Assembly (NCBI GenBank): GCA_950097015.1
Contig: CATNEN010000038.1
Span: forward strand, 26,511,001-26,575,000
Source: Macrostomum hystrix
Taxonomy: Eukaryota > Platyhelminthes > Macrostomidae
Length of the DNA: 64,000 nucleotides
Direction: 5' to 3'
A model generated the notes under the pieces. The model was not told the DNA's origin, made no database searches, and worked only from the letters and a program-made list of their open reading frames with translations. Below are positions 11,570-21,236 of this stretch, in pieces; within the stretch, counting starts at the first letter, position 1; every line of letters begins with the position of its first letter. A program made the translations under genes and the position numbers.

Positions 11570-12096
11570 TTAGAAAGATCTCAAATACTCGTTCAGCATT
11601 GTCGACTCCATGGTAACCAGATCGGCCGCGCTGCTCTTGTTTCGAACAAACCCCACAAAGCGGCCTCCATGCACGTACATCTGCTCTCGACTCGTACGGG
11701 ACAAAGCCTACAGGACAGCAGTATCCATTGCGGATACGTCAGTCGAAGGATACGTCAGCCGAAGAATACGTCAGCCGAAGGATACGTCAGCTGAAGAATA
11801 CGTCAGCCGAAGAATACGTCAGCCGAAGGATACGTCAGCCGAAGAATACGTCAGCCGAAGGATACGTCAGCCGAAGAATACGTCAGCCGAAGGATACGTC
11901 AGCCGAAGAATACGTCAGCCGAAGAATACGTCAGCCGAAGGATACGTCAGCCGAAGGATACGTCAGCCGAAGGATACGTCAGCCGAAGGATACGTCAGCC
12001 GAAGGATACGTCAGCCGAAGACGTTACACTCACATCGGCCGAATTGCATGGTTTGTTCGGCCTCTTCTTCGCTTGGCAGTGGTGACAGAGCATCAT
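11570..12096 (-). CDS. Possible small two-exon gene or gene fragment, unknown
   Basis: On the minus strand, 12096-12034 encodes a short Cys/His cluster (MMLCHHCQAKKRPNKPC) ending at a GTGAGT donor. 11707-11570 begins after a CTGTCCTGTAG acceptor and encodes MYVHGGRFVGFVRNKS before a TAA. The two pieces join in phase 0 to give about 66 residues, and the gap is mostly a 16-bp minisatellite, like other introns here. The 5' side stays open beyond 12096. I recognise no family. It could be a 3' gene fragment or chance. Confidence 0.3.
11730..12020. repeat. 16-bp minisatellite
   Basis: About 18 copies of CGAAGGATACGTCAGC, with GGATA/GAATA variants. Because 16 is not a multiple of three, open frames across it cycle through all frames and are not genes. 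Confidence 0.92.
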
Positions 12097-12809
12097 CGTT
12101 ACCGCATTCAATGAATCATTGAATGCTATCAATCGCAAATTCGACCAATTTATAATTCGTATGAGTGGCATGAATAGAGGTTAGGGCAAACAGAAACACA
12201 GGAACATGTATCCTCTGCTGCAGAGTTTCAGCTTATAAGACCACAACATGTTTCGTCCATGGTAATTTCAGACTGTTCCGCTTAACTTTTAGTTCCAGAT
12301 GTTTAGTATATGGTCATCATTGGATTTGCACCTAATAGGAAATGAAAATTTTCGCTCCAAACGTTTAGTCTATGGCCATCATTTGGCATGCGCCAAGTGG
12401 AAAATGCCTGTGACACAAATCCCTAGAATCACTTAGTGAACAATTCCCATCTGGGAAGTTGTGTGCTAGCCGTTTTGAATTGGTTTTTAGACGAAGCTAG
12501 ACACAATACCACTATCGAGAGGTCACGCTTCACACACAACTGCCATAGCGTCGAGGCCGGTAGGCCGACCTATGCGTGACCTCTTGATAATCATACATTG
12601 TAGTACGATAAAAGCGGTCTTTCGCGTCCCTGGGATTTCCCTAGGGTAATCCAAAAAATTGGTTAAACTCAAATTGTCTATGGTCGTTAAGCTATAATAT
12701 TGAAAACAGAATTGTATTTAGAAGAAGTATAAACAACTAAACAAATTACATTATTTCTAACAAGTAAAACAGGTTATTTTCCGTAAATGTCATGCAAAAT
12801 ATCAATATG

Positions 12810-14282
12810 TCACTTATGATAAATGTTGAATGTGCAGCCGGTGAATGTACCACTGAAGCCGCCACTAGAACTAGAACTGCAAGTTGACAGATTGGTGGTT
12901 GAAGCTGAACTTACTTTATGTTCACATCCAGCCCGACTTAATGCATCCGAAACGCATGCCAGTTGGGACTCCTTCTTCTTAGAGTATCTTATGTACCGCT
13001 GGGTTGACACAACCGAACGATGTCCCGTCACATGGCCGATGTCTTCCAGCGAAAAACCGGCGTTGTGCAGCTCCGTCACGACCGTTGCTCTGATGCAATG
13101 AGGCGCATACTTTCTAGACAGTCCAGCCTTCTCAGATATTGTCTGCATCATTGATCCCAGCGTATTGTGTCCAACCGGCTGCTTGGCAAAATACCACGAG
13201 TCTGCGTTAGGCTTAGCCCTCGGCCGAATGAAGACGATGCTGTTCACGACACCTTCTCTGTTCTTAGCATTCGCGATCCTTTCCATGTAGTCATTGAAGC
13301 AGCCCACAGGGCAGTCAGGTAAGCCGGTAGAAACCATCAGCACCTGTTTAGTATTTTTTGCAGCATTTTCCAAGTGTCCTCCATCAGTCTTTGTAGCCAT
13401 CGGCCGCAACTTGATAGCCTCTCGCCCAGATGCAGTGATGATCTCTTCGAACGACTCAACTGTTAGGCGTCGAAACCACTCTCTCGCACGCAGCCCAAAA
13501 TGAGTCATCATATTGTAATAGAACTCATGCTGTAACTTTGCTGGTGTGCTCCGATCGAAATACTTTCGAAGCTTAGCTAGATCATCGTCTTCTATGGAGC
13601 TGAATCTCTTTACTTCTCCGCCGTTCTCCAGAAACAGTTTAGCAGCAACTTTTAACATATTGTTCGCTTTTTTGAACAGCTGGTCAGATATGATATCCAC
13701 TCCACGCGTCCGAAGCAGCCAGCGATACAAACCGGCCCGGAAACAGCGCAAAGTAGCAGGTGCATAGTACCCACCGTCAGAGCGCTTGATAGTTCCATAC
13801 GCAATTCGGATACAGGCCGCCAATCGCTCCTCTGCGCAGGTCTTAATGTCGACTTCAAGTTGAAGGGACTCCATGGTCGAATAAAATTTTTCTAGAGCCC
13901 ATTTTTCTTGCTGACTCGCACTTGGTGGTTCAGTTTTTTTCTCAACCAAATCAAGATCTTGCATTATAGCCTCGATATCTTCGTTTCGAGGCTCTTTTGC
14001 ATCTAACAGTTCGGCAAGCGTATTATCATCAATTCTCGCAGCGAATGCAGCCGCGATCTCTTCTATTCTATCTGCGTCCATTTCTAGAGCAAATAGAGCG
14101 TTGTCAGCTTCCATGCGTGCGGCTATCTCGTCCTTCGTCAGTCCAACTACGTCTCCGTATTCAATATGTAGCAGACCGCTAGGGTAGGATCTATCTCCTT
14201 CCATCAGGTTAAGTGATTTCGATCCAGAAGATCCAGAGTTTAACTCGCTATATTCGGCCATAGACATAAGAAATATAGACAT
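12810..14282 (-). CDS. Tyrosine recombinase (Crypton/DUF3504-like)
   Basis: A single uninterrupted 490-residue frame. The catalytic domain is C-terminal: Arg265 or Arg267 in GLRAREW, His395-x-x-Arg398 in APHCIRATVV, His421 in TGHRS and the nucleophile Tyr430 in STQRYIRY, so the R-H-R-H-Y set appears complete. The N-terminal half is helical with an acidic stretch (about 50-115) and a likely SAM-like core-binding region (about 125-220). The Ser-rich tail ends GTFTGCTFNIYHK, a type of ending I associate with animal Crypton-derived integrase-like proteins. A start at Met6 or Met8 is equally possible. The intact frame suggests recent activity or domestication. There is no neighbouring reverse transcriptase, so a DIRS or Ngaro element is unlikely. 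Confidence 0.85.
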   Translation of the reverse strand: MSIFLMSMAEYSELNSGSSGSKSLNLMEGDRSYPSGLLHIEYGDVVGLTKDEIAARMEADNALFALEMDADRIEEIAAAFAARIDDNTLAELLDAKEPRNEDIEAIMQDLDLVEKKTEPPSASQQEKWALEKFYSTMESLQLEVDIKTCAEERLAACIRIAYGTIKRSDGGYYAPATLRCFRAGLYRWLLRTRGVDIISDQLFKKANNMLKVAAKLFLENGGEVKRFSSIEDDDLAKLRKYFDRSTPAKLQHEFYYNMMTHFGLRAREWFRRLTVESFEEIITASGREAIKLRPMATKTDGGHLENAAKNTKQVLMVSTGLPDCPVGCFNDYMERIANAKNREGVVNSIVFIRPRAKPNADSWYFAKQPVGHNTLGSMMQTISEKAGLSRKYAPHCIRATVVTELHNAGFSLEDIGHVTGHRSVVSTQRYIRYSKKKESQLACVSDALSRAGCEHKVSSASTTNLSTCSSSSSGGFSGTFTGCTFNIYHK

Positions 14283-14395
14283 CGGTCTTTAATGGGTGTT
14301 TCCCCAGTCAGGCGGTCTTTCGCGTCCTCGGACTGATCCATTTTTAGAGAAATCTTTAAAATAGATGGGGAAACTATTATCGTACTACAATAACC

Positions 14396-14490
14396 CTATA
14401 GCACGGTTTCCTCGGTTTTTAATGTCTATGGCCTCGAGGCGCTTCGCGCCCTCGGCCATGACATTAAAGACCTCGGAAACCATGCTATAG
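14396..14490. repeat. 95-bp near-perfect inverted repeat (hairpin)
   Basis: Begins and ends with CTATAG. The arms carry GGTTTCC and TTAATGTC motifs mirrored around a GC-rich centre (GGCGCTTCGCGCC). It lies just outside the recombinase element's right inverted repeat and includes one GTCTATGG octamer. Confidence 0.75.
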
Positions 14491-14919
14491 TATTACATTG
14501 TTTGATGGGTCTCAAATTGGAAGCAGTTTGAACCATAGACTAAAAGAACTAAACTGTGTATTTTAATGCAACAAAAATAGTCGTAAGTATAAGTTAATTC
14601 CGTTTATTTATTTCTATGGTCTGAATTAATGGCAGAGGACTCGTTTCTAACACATACACGCCACCTCTTTCTTTCTTTCTTTCTTCTTTCAATATTTCTA
14701 GCTGCCTGTCTCACTAGTGCTTATTAGTCAGTCCCTCCCAGCTGGCCAATCTCATATTTACACAATCATCAATCTAAATCTCGGCGCAGAATTTCACTCA
14801 GGCGCTCGAACTAGAGGGAGGCGTGTCTCCTCTGGTTGAAGAGTTTTCGGGGGGGTGTGCGAATGCTACACAATAATGTACATTGACACCCACCCCAGTA
14901 CAAAACTTACGCTATTAAT

Positions 14920-17900
14920 ATGCTCGATGCTTTAATAGAAAGCAAAGTAATTTCTAAAAGCAAAGCCATGAATAGCGACGGAGAAATGAGTAATAATTAC
15001 AGTAGTACTGATCCTAGAGACGCTGCTGCTGCATCCAAGACAACTCGATGGTGGATTGCAGCAGGCCTGATACTAACTGGAGCTTTGCTGTGCCTAGCAG
15101 CTGGGATAGGCCTGCCATACATAGCTGGCTGTGTGCTCTCAGGCAAACTAAAACTGCTGCTGCCAATATCTCCTGAGTCTGTGGCCTACAAATCTTGGGT
15201 GTCAAGCGAACTGCGCTTTCAGGTAACCATGCAAATTATTTACTTGGATATTAGGTTAGATGTTTTTACATGGGGTCGGTTCTCAATGGGAGGATTCTTG
15301 GGTCGATTCTCGAGGGGATGATTCTTGGGTTGACTCTCAAGGGGAGGATTCTTGGGTCGATTCTCGAGGGGAGGATTCTTGGGTCGATTCTCGAGGGGAG
15401 GATTCTTGGGTCGATTCTCGAGGGGAGGATTCTTGGGTTGACTCTCAAGGGGAGGATTCTTGGGTCGATTCTCGAGGGGAGGATTCTTGGGTTGACTCTC
15501 AAGGGGAGGATTCTTGGGTCGATTCTCGAGGGGAGGATTCTTGGGTTGACTCTCAAGGGGAGGATTCTTGGGTCGATTCTCGAGGGGAGGATTCTTGGGT
15601 TGACTCTCAAGGGGAGGATTCTTGGGTCGATTCTCGAGGGGAGGATTCTTGGGTCGATTGTCGAGGGGAGGATTCTTGGGTCGATTCTCGAGGGGAGGAT
15701 TCTTGGGCCGATTCTCGAGGGGAGGATTCTTGGGTCGATTCTCGAGGGGAGGATTCTTGGGCCGATTCTCGAGGGGAGGATTCTTGGGTCGATTCTCGAG
15801 GGGAGGATTCTTGGGTCGATTCTCGAGGGGAGGATTCTTGGGTCGATTCTCGAGGGGAGGATTCTTGGGTCGATTCTCGAGGGGAGGATTCTTGGGTCGA
15901 TTCTCGAGGGGAGGATTCTTGGGTTGACTCTCAAGGGGAGGATTCTTGGGTTGACTCTCAAGGGGAGGATTCTTGGGTCGATTCTCGAGGGGAGGATTCT
16001 TGGGTTGACTCTCGAGGGGAGGATTCTTGGGTCGATTCTCGAGGGGAGGATTCTTGGGTCGATTCTCGAGGGGAGGATTCTTGGGTTGACTCTCAAGGGG
16101 AGGATTCTTGTGTCGATTCTCGAGGGGAGGATTCTTGGGTCGATTCTCGAGGAGAGGATTCTTGGGTCGATTCTCGAGGGGAGGATTCTTGGGTCGAATC
16201 TCGAGGGGAGGATTCTTGGGTCGATTGTCGAGGGGAGGATTCTTGGGTCGATTCTCGAGGGGAGGATTCTTGGGCCGATTCTCGAGGGGAGGATTCTTGG
16301 GTCGATTCTCGAGGGGAGGATTCTTGGGCCGATTCTCGAGGGGCGGATTCTTGGGCCGATTCTCGAGGGGAGGATTCTTGGGTCGATTCTCGAGGGGAGG
16401 ATTCTTATTGGGTCGATTCTCAAGGGGAGGATTCTTGGGTCGATTCTCAAGGGGAGGATTCTTGGGTCGATTCTCAAGGGGAGGATTCTTGGGTCGATTC
16501 TCGAGAGGAGGATTCTTGGGCCGATTCTCGAGGGGAGGATTCTTGGGCCGATTCTCGAGGGGAGGATTCTTGGGTCGATTCTCGAGGGGAGGATTCTTGG
16601 GTCGATTCTCAAAGGGAGGATTCTTGGGTCGATTCTCAAGGGGAGGATTCTTGGGTCGATTCTCAAGGGGAGGATTCTTGGGTCGATTCTCGAGGGGAGG
16701 ATTCTTGGGTCGATTCTCGAGGGGAGGATTCTTGGGTTCAATATTTGCGGGCTATTCCTGGGTCGATTCCTGGGTACCGATTTTTTGTGAGAAATTATTG
16801 GAACGATTATTAAAATTATTTTTAGTACGATTCTGCGACTATTGGGTCGTTTTGTTAGGGCTATTTTTATAAACAAAAATTTAGGACGATAATTTTAGTT
16901 AATTTTAAGGGGTTTTCGAAGTGATAAATTATTTTTCTCACAAAATCTTTTTAAAACTTCATTTTTCTGTCTAATAATATCTTATAAAATAAAGTCAAGT
17001 CTTGAATTTCACAGGTGTGGCTCTGGAACGTCACCAATTCGTGGGCGGTGCAGAACGAAGGCGCAACGCCTCACCTGGAACAGGTCGGGCCGTTCACATT
17101 TGCCGAGAATCGAACCCGCGCCTCAATTGAATTCTTCGACAATAATACAGTTAGCTACGACGATGTGCGCGCATACTACTTCTTAGAGGATGAGTCAGTA
17201 GGCGATATGCGTAATTACGTTATTACAAATGTAAATCTGCCTTATCTGACGATAGCACTGAGGCTCAAAGAACAGTCTGTCTTTCTTCGAAATATGGTTC
17301 ACGACTATTTTTCAAAATCGCGCGCTGGGATTCTATCGAACAGAACTGTACACGAGCTGCTTGTTGGTTACACTGATTCTGCTATAGAACAGGTGAGTTC
17401 TATCCGCCTTTGTTATCCCCTCAGTTTGATTGTTTTCCCCTCAGTTTGATTGTTATCCCCTCAGTTTGATTGTTATCCCCTCAGTTTGATTGTTGTCCCA
17501 TCAGTTTGATTGTTATCCCCTCAGTTTGATTGTTGTCCCATCAGTTTGATTGTTATCCCATCAGTTTGATTGTTATCCCATCAGTTTGATTGTTATCCCA
17601 TCAGTTTGATTGTTATCCCATCAGTTTGATTGTTATCCAATCAGTTTAATTGTTATCCCATCAGTTTGATTGTTATCCCCTCAGTTTGATTGTTATCCCA
17701 TCAGTTTGATTGTTATCCAATCAGTTCGATTTTTATCCCATCAGTTTGATTGTTATCCCATCAGTTTGATTGTTATCCCTTCAGTTTGATTGTTATCCCA
17801 TCAGTTTGATTGTTATCCCATCAGTTTGATTGTTATCCCATCAGTTTGATTGTTATCCCATCAGTTTGATTGTTATCCCCGCAGTTTGATTGTTATCCAA

Positions 17901-20900
17901 TCAGTTCGATTGTTATCCCCTCAGTTCGATTGTTATCCAATCAGTTCGATTGTTATCCCCTCAGTTCGATTGTTATCCCCTCAGTTCGATTGTTATCCCT
18001 TCAGTTTGATTGTTATCCCATCAGTTTGATTGTTATCCCCTCAGTTTGATTGTTATCCCCTCAGTTTGATTGTTTTCCCCTCAGTTTGATTGTTATCCCC
18101 TCAGTTTGATTGTTATCCCCTCAGTTTGATTGTTGTCCCATCAGTTTGATTGTTATCCCATCAGTTTGATTGTTATCCCCTCAGTTTGATTGTTATCCCA
18201 TCAGTTTGATTGTTATCCCCTCAGTTTGATTGTTTTCCCCTCAGTTTGATTGTTATCCCCTCAGTTTGATTGTTATCCCCTCAGTTTGATTGTTGTCCCA
18301 TCAGTTTGATTGTTATCCCCTCAGTTCGATTGTTATCCCTTCAGTTTGATTGTTATCCCCTCAGTTTGATTGTTATCCCCTCAGTTTGATTGTTTTCCCC
18401 TCAGTTTGATTGTTATCCCCTCAGTTTGATTGTTATCCCCGCAGTTTGATTGTTATCCCATCAGTTCGATTTTTATCCCATCAGTTTGATTGTTATCCAA
18501 TCAGTTTGATTGTTATCCCATCAGTTTGATTGTTATCCCATCAGGTTGATTGTTATCCCATCAGTTTGATTGTTATCCCATCAGTTTGATTGTTATCCCC
18601 TCAGTTCGATTGTTATCCCATCAGTTTGATTGTTATCCCCTCAGTTTGATTGTTATCCCCTCAGTTTGATTGTTTTCCCCTCAGTTTGATTGTTATCCCC
18701 TCAGTTTGATTGTTATCCCCGCAGTTTGATTGTTATCCCATCAGTTCGATTTTTATCCCATCAGTTTGATTGTTATCCAATCAGTTTGATTGTTATCCCA
18801 TCAGTTTGATTGTTATCCCATCAGGTTGATTGTTATCCCATCAGTTTGATTGTTATCCCATCAGTTTGATTGTTATCCCATCAGGTCGATTGTTATCCCA
18901 TCAGTTTGATTGTTATCCCATCAGTTTGATTGTTATCCCATCAGTTTGATTGTTATCCCATCAGTTTGATTGTTATCCAATCAGTTTAATTGTTATCCCT
19001 TCAGTTTGATTGTTATCCCATCAGTTTGATTGTTATCCAATCAGTTTGATTGTTATCCAATCAGTTTGATTGTTATCCTATCAGTTTGATTGTTATCCCT
19101 TCAGTTTGATTGTTATCCAATCAGTTTGATTGTTATCCCCATCAGTTTGATTGTTATCCCATCAGTTTGATTGTTATCCAATCAGTTTGATTGTTATCCC
19201 CATCAGTTTGATTGTTATCCCATCAGTTTGATTGTTATCCAATCAGTTTGATTGTTATCCAATCAGTTTGATTGTTATCCCTTCAGTTTGATTGTTATCC
19301 CTTCAGTTTGATTGTTATCCCTTCAGTTTGATTGTTATCCCCTCAGTTTGATTTTTATCGTAAGGCTGTGTACAACTTTTCAGTCCATGGACTGGGGGGA
19401 CGCCACACCCACCCTCAATTACCCCAGCTGATGCTGGTACCCAATTTAACGGCTAGGTAAGCAGCGCAGAGTTAAGTGTCTTGCTAAAGGAACACAAAAT
19501 TGCTCTGTGGGTATCGTGAATCGAACCCCCGACCTTCAAGTCGCAAGTCCGATGCTCAAACCGCTAAGCTACTTATCCGGGGGTTGAGTGGCAGAGCGGT
19601 TTGCCTCTCGTACCAAGGTCCCTAAGCTCGATTCCGCGGCGAGGCCACACTTATTTGGGGCGCAGCCACGGTGAGAAGACCTTGAGGGCTTGTCGGGCAA
19701 TTGAGAGTGTACACTGCCTGATGATGAGAAAGTCAGGGCAGATGTACACGTGTTTGCGTGTGTGCTCAGGAGTCAGCGAAATGGGCAGAATTGCCTCCTC
19801 GCTGGCTGCAGGTCTAGTGTCACCAAATGATGTGCCAATCCCTAATGCAACTGTCCCATTCCTATTATTTCCGACAATCTTTCCTGCTCTCAGGTCAGAG
19901 CAATGCTAATCATTACTGGCCAGAAGCTGCCCAAACAGTTCGGCCTGCTGGTTGGCAAGAACAACACCGCCAAGGGTACTGCTCTAGTCGGCACTGGCTC
20001 AAACAATCTCACCGATCTCAGCCGACTGCATCGATGGAACGGCGAATCGGAACTGCACGTCTGGCCGAAGGATTTCGGCAACCAGCTGGTTGGCAGCAGC
20101 GACGGCTCGATGTTCCCGCCGCCGGTGACGCCGGAGAGTTCCCTACGCGTATTCACCCCGGACCTCTGCCGCAGCGCCGGCTTGACATTCGTCGGGCACA
20201 ATAGAGTCCGAGACATTCCTGTACTTCGATTCCGAGTGGCCAAGACCGCCATGATGCGTGCGGATGATAATCCGGAAAATGCCGCGTTCTGCACACCCAG
20301 GTGCCTGGATAGCGGCGTGTTGAATGTCAGCCTCTGCCTGCCAGGCATTCCGCCTGTTGTGGCTTCGGCGCCGCACTTCTACGGCGCTCCGGCCTACTCG
20401 GCAGCCGTCCGGATGCGGCCCGACAAGCGAACTGGACAGGCGGAGTTGGACACTCGACTGGAGGTCGAGCCTAACACTGGCCTCATGCTACGGGCTGCGA
20501 GACGGATGCAGGTTAAGGACCGTTTCTGTCATGTCACCCCTGACAGGCTTAAAAAATCACTGCCGACTTAAAATACCCCATTTCGGACATAAATTTGTTC
20601 CCAAAATCCCATTTCTAAAATGGTGTTTCCCTAATTCCAACCGAATCCAATTTCGACAATAATTTTTCCCGAATCTCATCCTGACAACATTCCCTTCATC
20701 TACAACCGATGTGCACAGCCACGTCCCCTCCGCCACGATCCTCCACCACCTGGCAGATCAACGTCGCTTTGGAGTCGGTGAAAGGCTTCCCGGACACGAA
20801 GCCGTTCGGCAGCCTGCTGCTGATGCCCTACGCCTGGCTGAACGAGAGCGGCAGCATCGGGCCGGAGGCGGCCGCCAGATTTCGCAGCCGAGTGCTCGGC

Positions 20901-21236
20901 CCAATGCGCCTGGCCAGCCTGGTCTCCTGGTTGCTCCTGGCCGCGGGACTAGCTCTGCTCATCCTCGGCTGCGTTGTCTGCAGCCTGGGCATCCGGCTGC
21001 AGGCTATTCAACAGCTTGGCCAGTCGCGACGGCGTCAGCAGACGCAGCTGCGCACTGAGGCCAAGTTGGAACTGGAAGGAAATCTCTACTTCGACAGCCC
21101 TTCAATGAAGCGACGTCAAAGCGAGGAAAAATCTCCGTCAGCGGATGAGCCCAATGCTGAAGACGATCCCGCTGAGCCAAAAGAGCGTCTGCTGCCGGCA
21201 CAGCTAAAGTCGCTGCCCGAGACTGACATTGTGTAG
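14920..21236 (+). CDS. CD36/SCARB-family scavenger receptor, copy B (4 exons)
   Basis: Exons are 14920-15222, 17015-17392, 19894-20511 and 20757-21236, all phase 0, giving 592 residues. ATG 14968 is an alternative start that gives the usual short cytoplasmic head. Seen: an N-terminal span (about 46-67); ectodomain landmarks (VWLWNVTN, QVGPFTFAEN, ELLVGYTD, DGSMFPPPV, DLCRS, NPENAAFC, LEVEPNTGLM, WLNESGSIG); a second span in exon 4 (WLLLAAGLALLILGCVV); and a long charged tail of about 90 residues, longer than in copy A. It is a same-strand tandem paralogue of copy A but shares no intron position with it. Introns 1 and 2 are almost filled by private minisatellites; intron 2 also has two SINEs. 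Likely a lipid or lipoprotein receptor. Confidence 0.9.
15280..16740. repeat. 27-bp minisatellite in intron 1 of CD36 copy B
   Basis: About 54 copies of a 27-bp unit containing GGATTCTTGGGTCGATTC and TCGAGGGGA. It starts about 60 bases after the 5' splice site at 15223. The unit length is a multiple of three and lacks stops, so both strands show long false frames (over 500 codons). Confidence 0.95.
17405..19365. repeat. 20-bp minisatellite in intron 2 of CD36 copy B
   Basis: About 98 copies of TCAGTTTGATTGTTATCCCA and variants, starting about 15 bases after the 5' splice site at 17393. Blocks with the same variant order recur (for example near 17430, 18070, 18230, 18400 and 18670), showing larger duplications. 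Each unit offers TTATCCCNTCAG, which resembles a 3' splice site. Confidence 0.95.
19381..19582 (-). mobile_element. tRNA-derived SINE, family 1
   Basis: The minus strand reads as a tRNA-like head: an A-box region near 19560-19575 and a B box complementary to GAATCGAACCCCCGACC. A body follows, ending in the perfect palindrome CAGTCCATGGACTG (19381-19394). It matches the copies at 24145, 45862 and 57720. It lies in intron 2 of CD36 copy B. Confidence 0.75.
19583..19765 (+). mobile_element. tRNA-derived SINE, family 2
   Basis: The head GTGGCAGAGCGGTTTGCC looks like an A box and AGCTCGATTCC like a B box. The body contains TGCCTGATGATGAGAAAGTC and GCAGATGTACACG, shared with copies at 54785 (reverse) and 62795. 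It is inserted head to head against the family 1 copy. Confidence 0.7.

Larger units (their letters stand above)
12513..14490 (-). mobile_element. Candidate Crypton-like tyrosine-recombinase element
   Basis: A single recombinase gene is bracketed by a perfect 16-bp direct repeat, GCGGTCTTTCGCGTCC, at 12614-12629 and 14312-14327. Just outside lies a 15-bp inverted pair (ATTGTAGTACGATAA at 12597-12611, its complement at 14377-14391), and outside that two hairpin-forming stretches (12513-12589 and 14396-14490). No target duplication is evident. Cryptons encode only a tyrosine recombinase and lack long inverted repeats; the direct repeats are plausible crossover sites. True element borders are uncertain. 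Confidence 0.65.

Noticed and set aside
15260..16876. Frames of over 500 codons on both strands (WVDSRGEDS, GRILGSILE, RILPSRIDP repeats)
   Set aside because: Translation of the 27-bp intronic minisatellite of CD36 copy B.
17405..19365. CRISPR-like regularly spaced repeats
   Set aside because: Units are directly adjacent with no unique spacers, the DNA is eukaryotic, and no cas-like gene exists.
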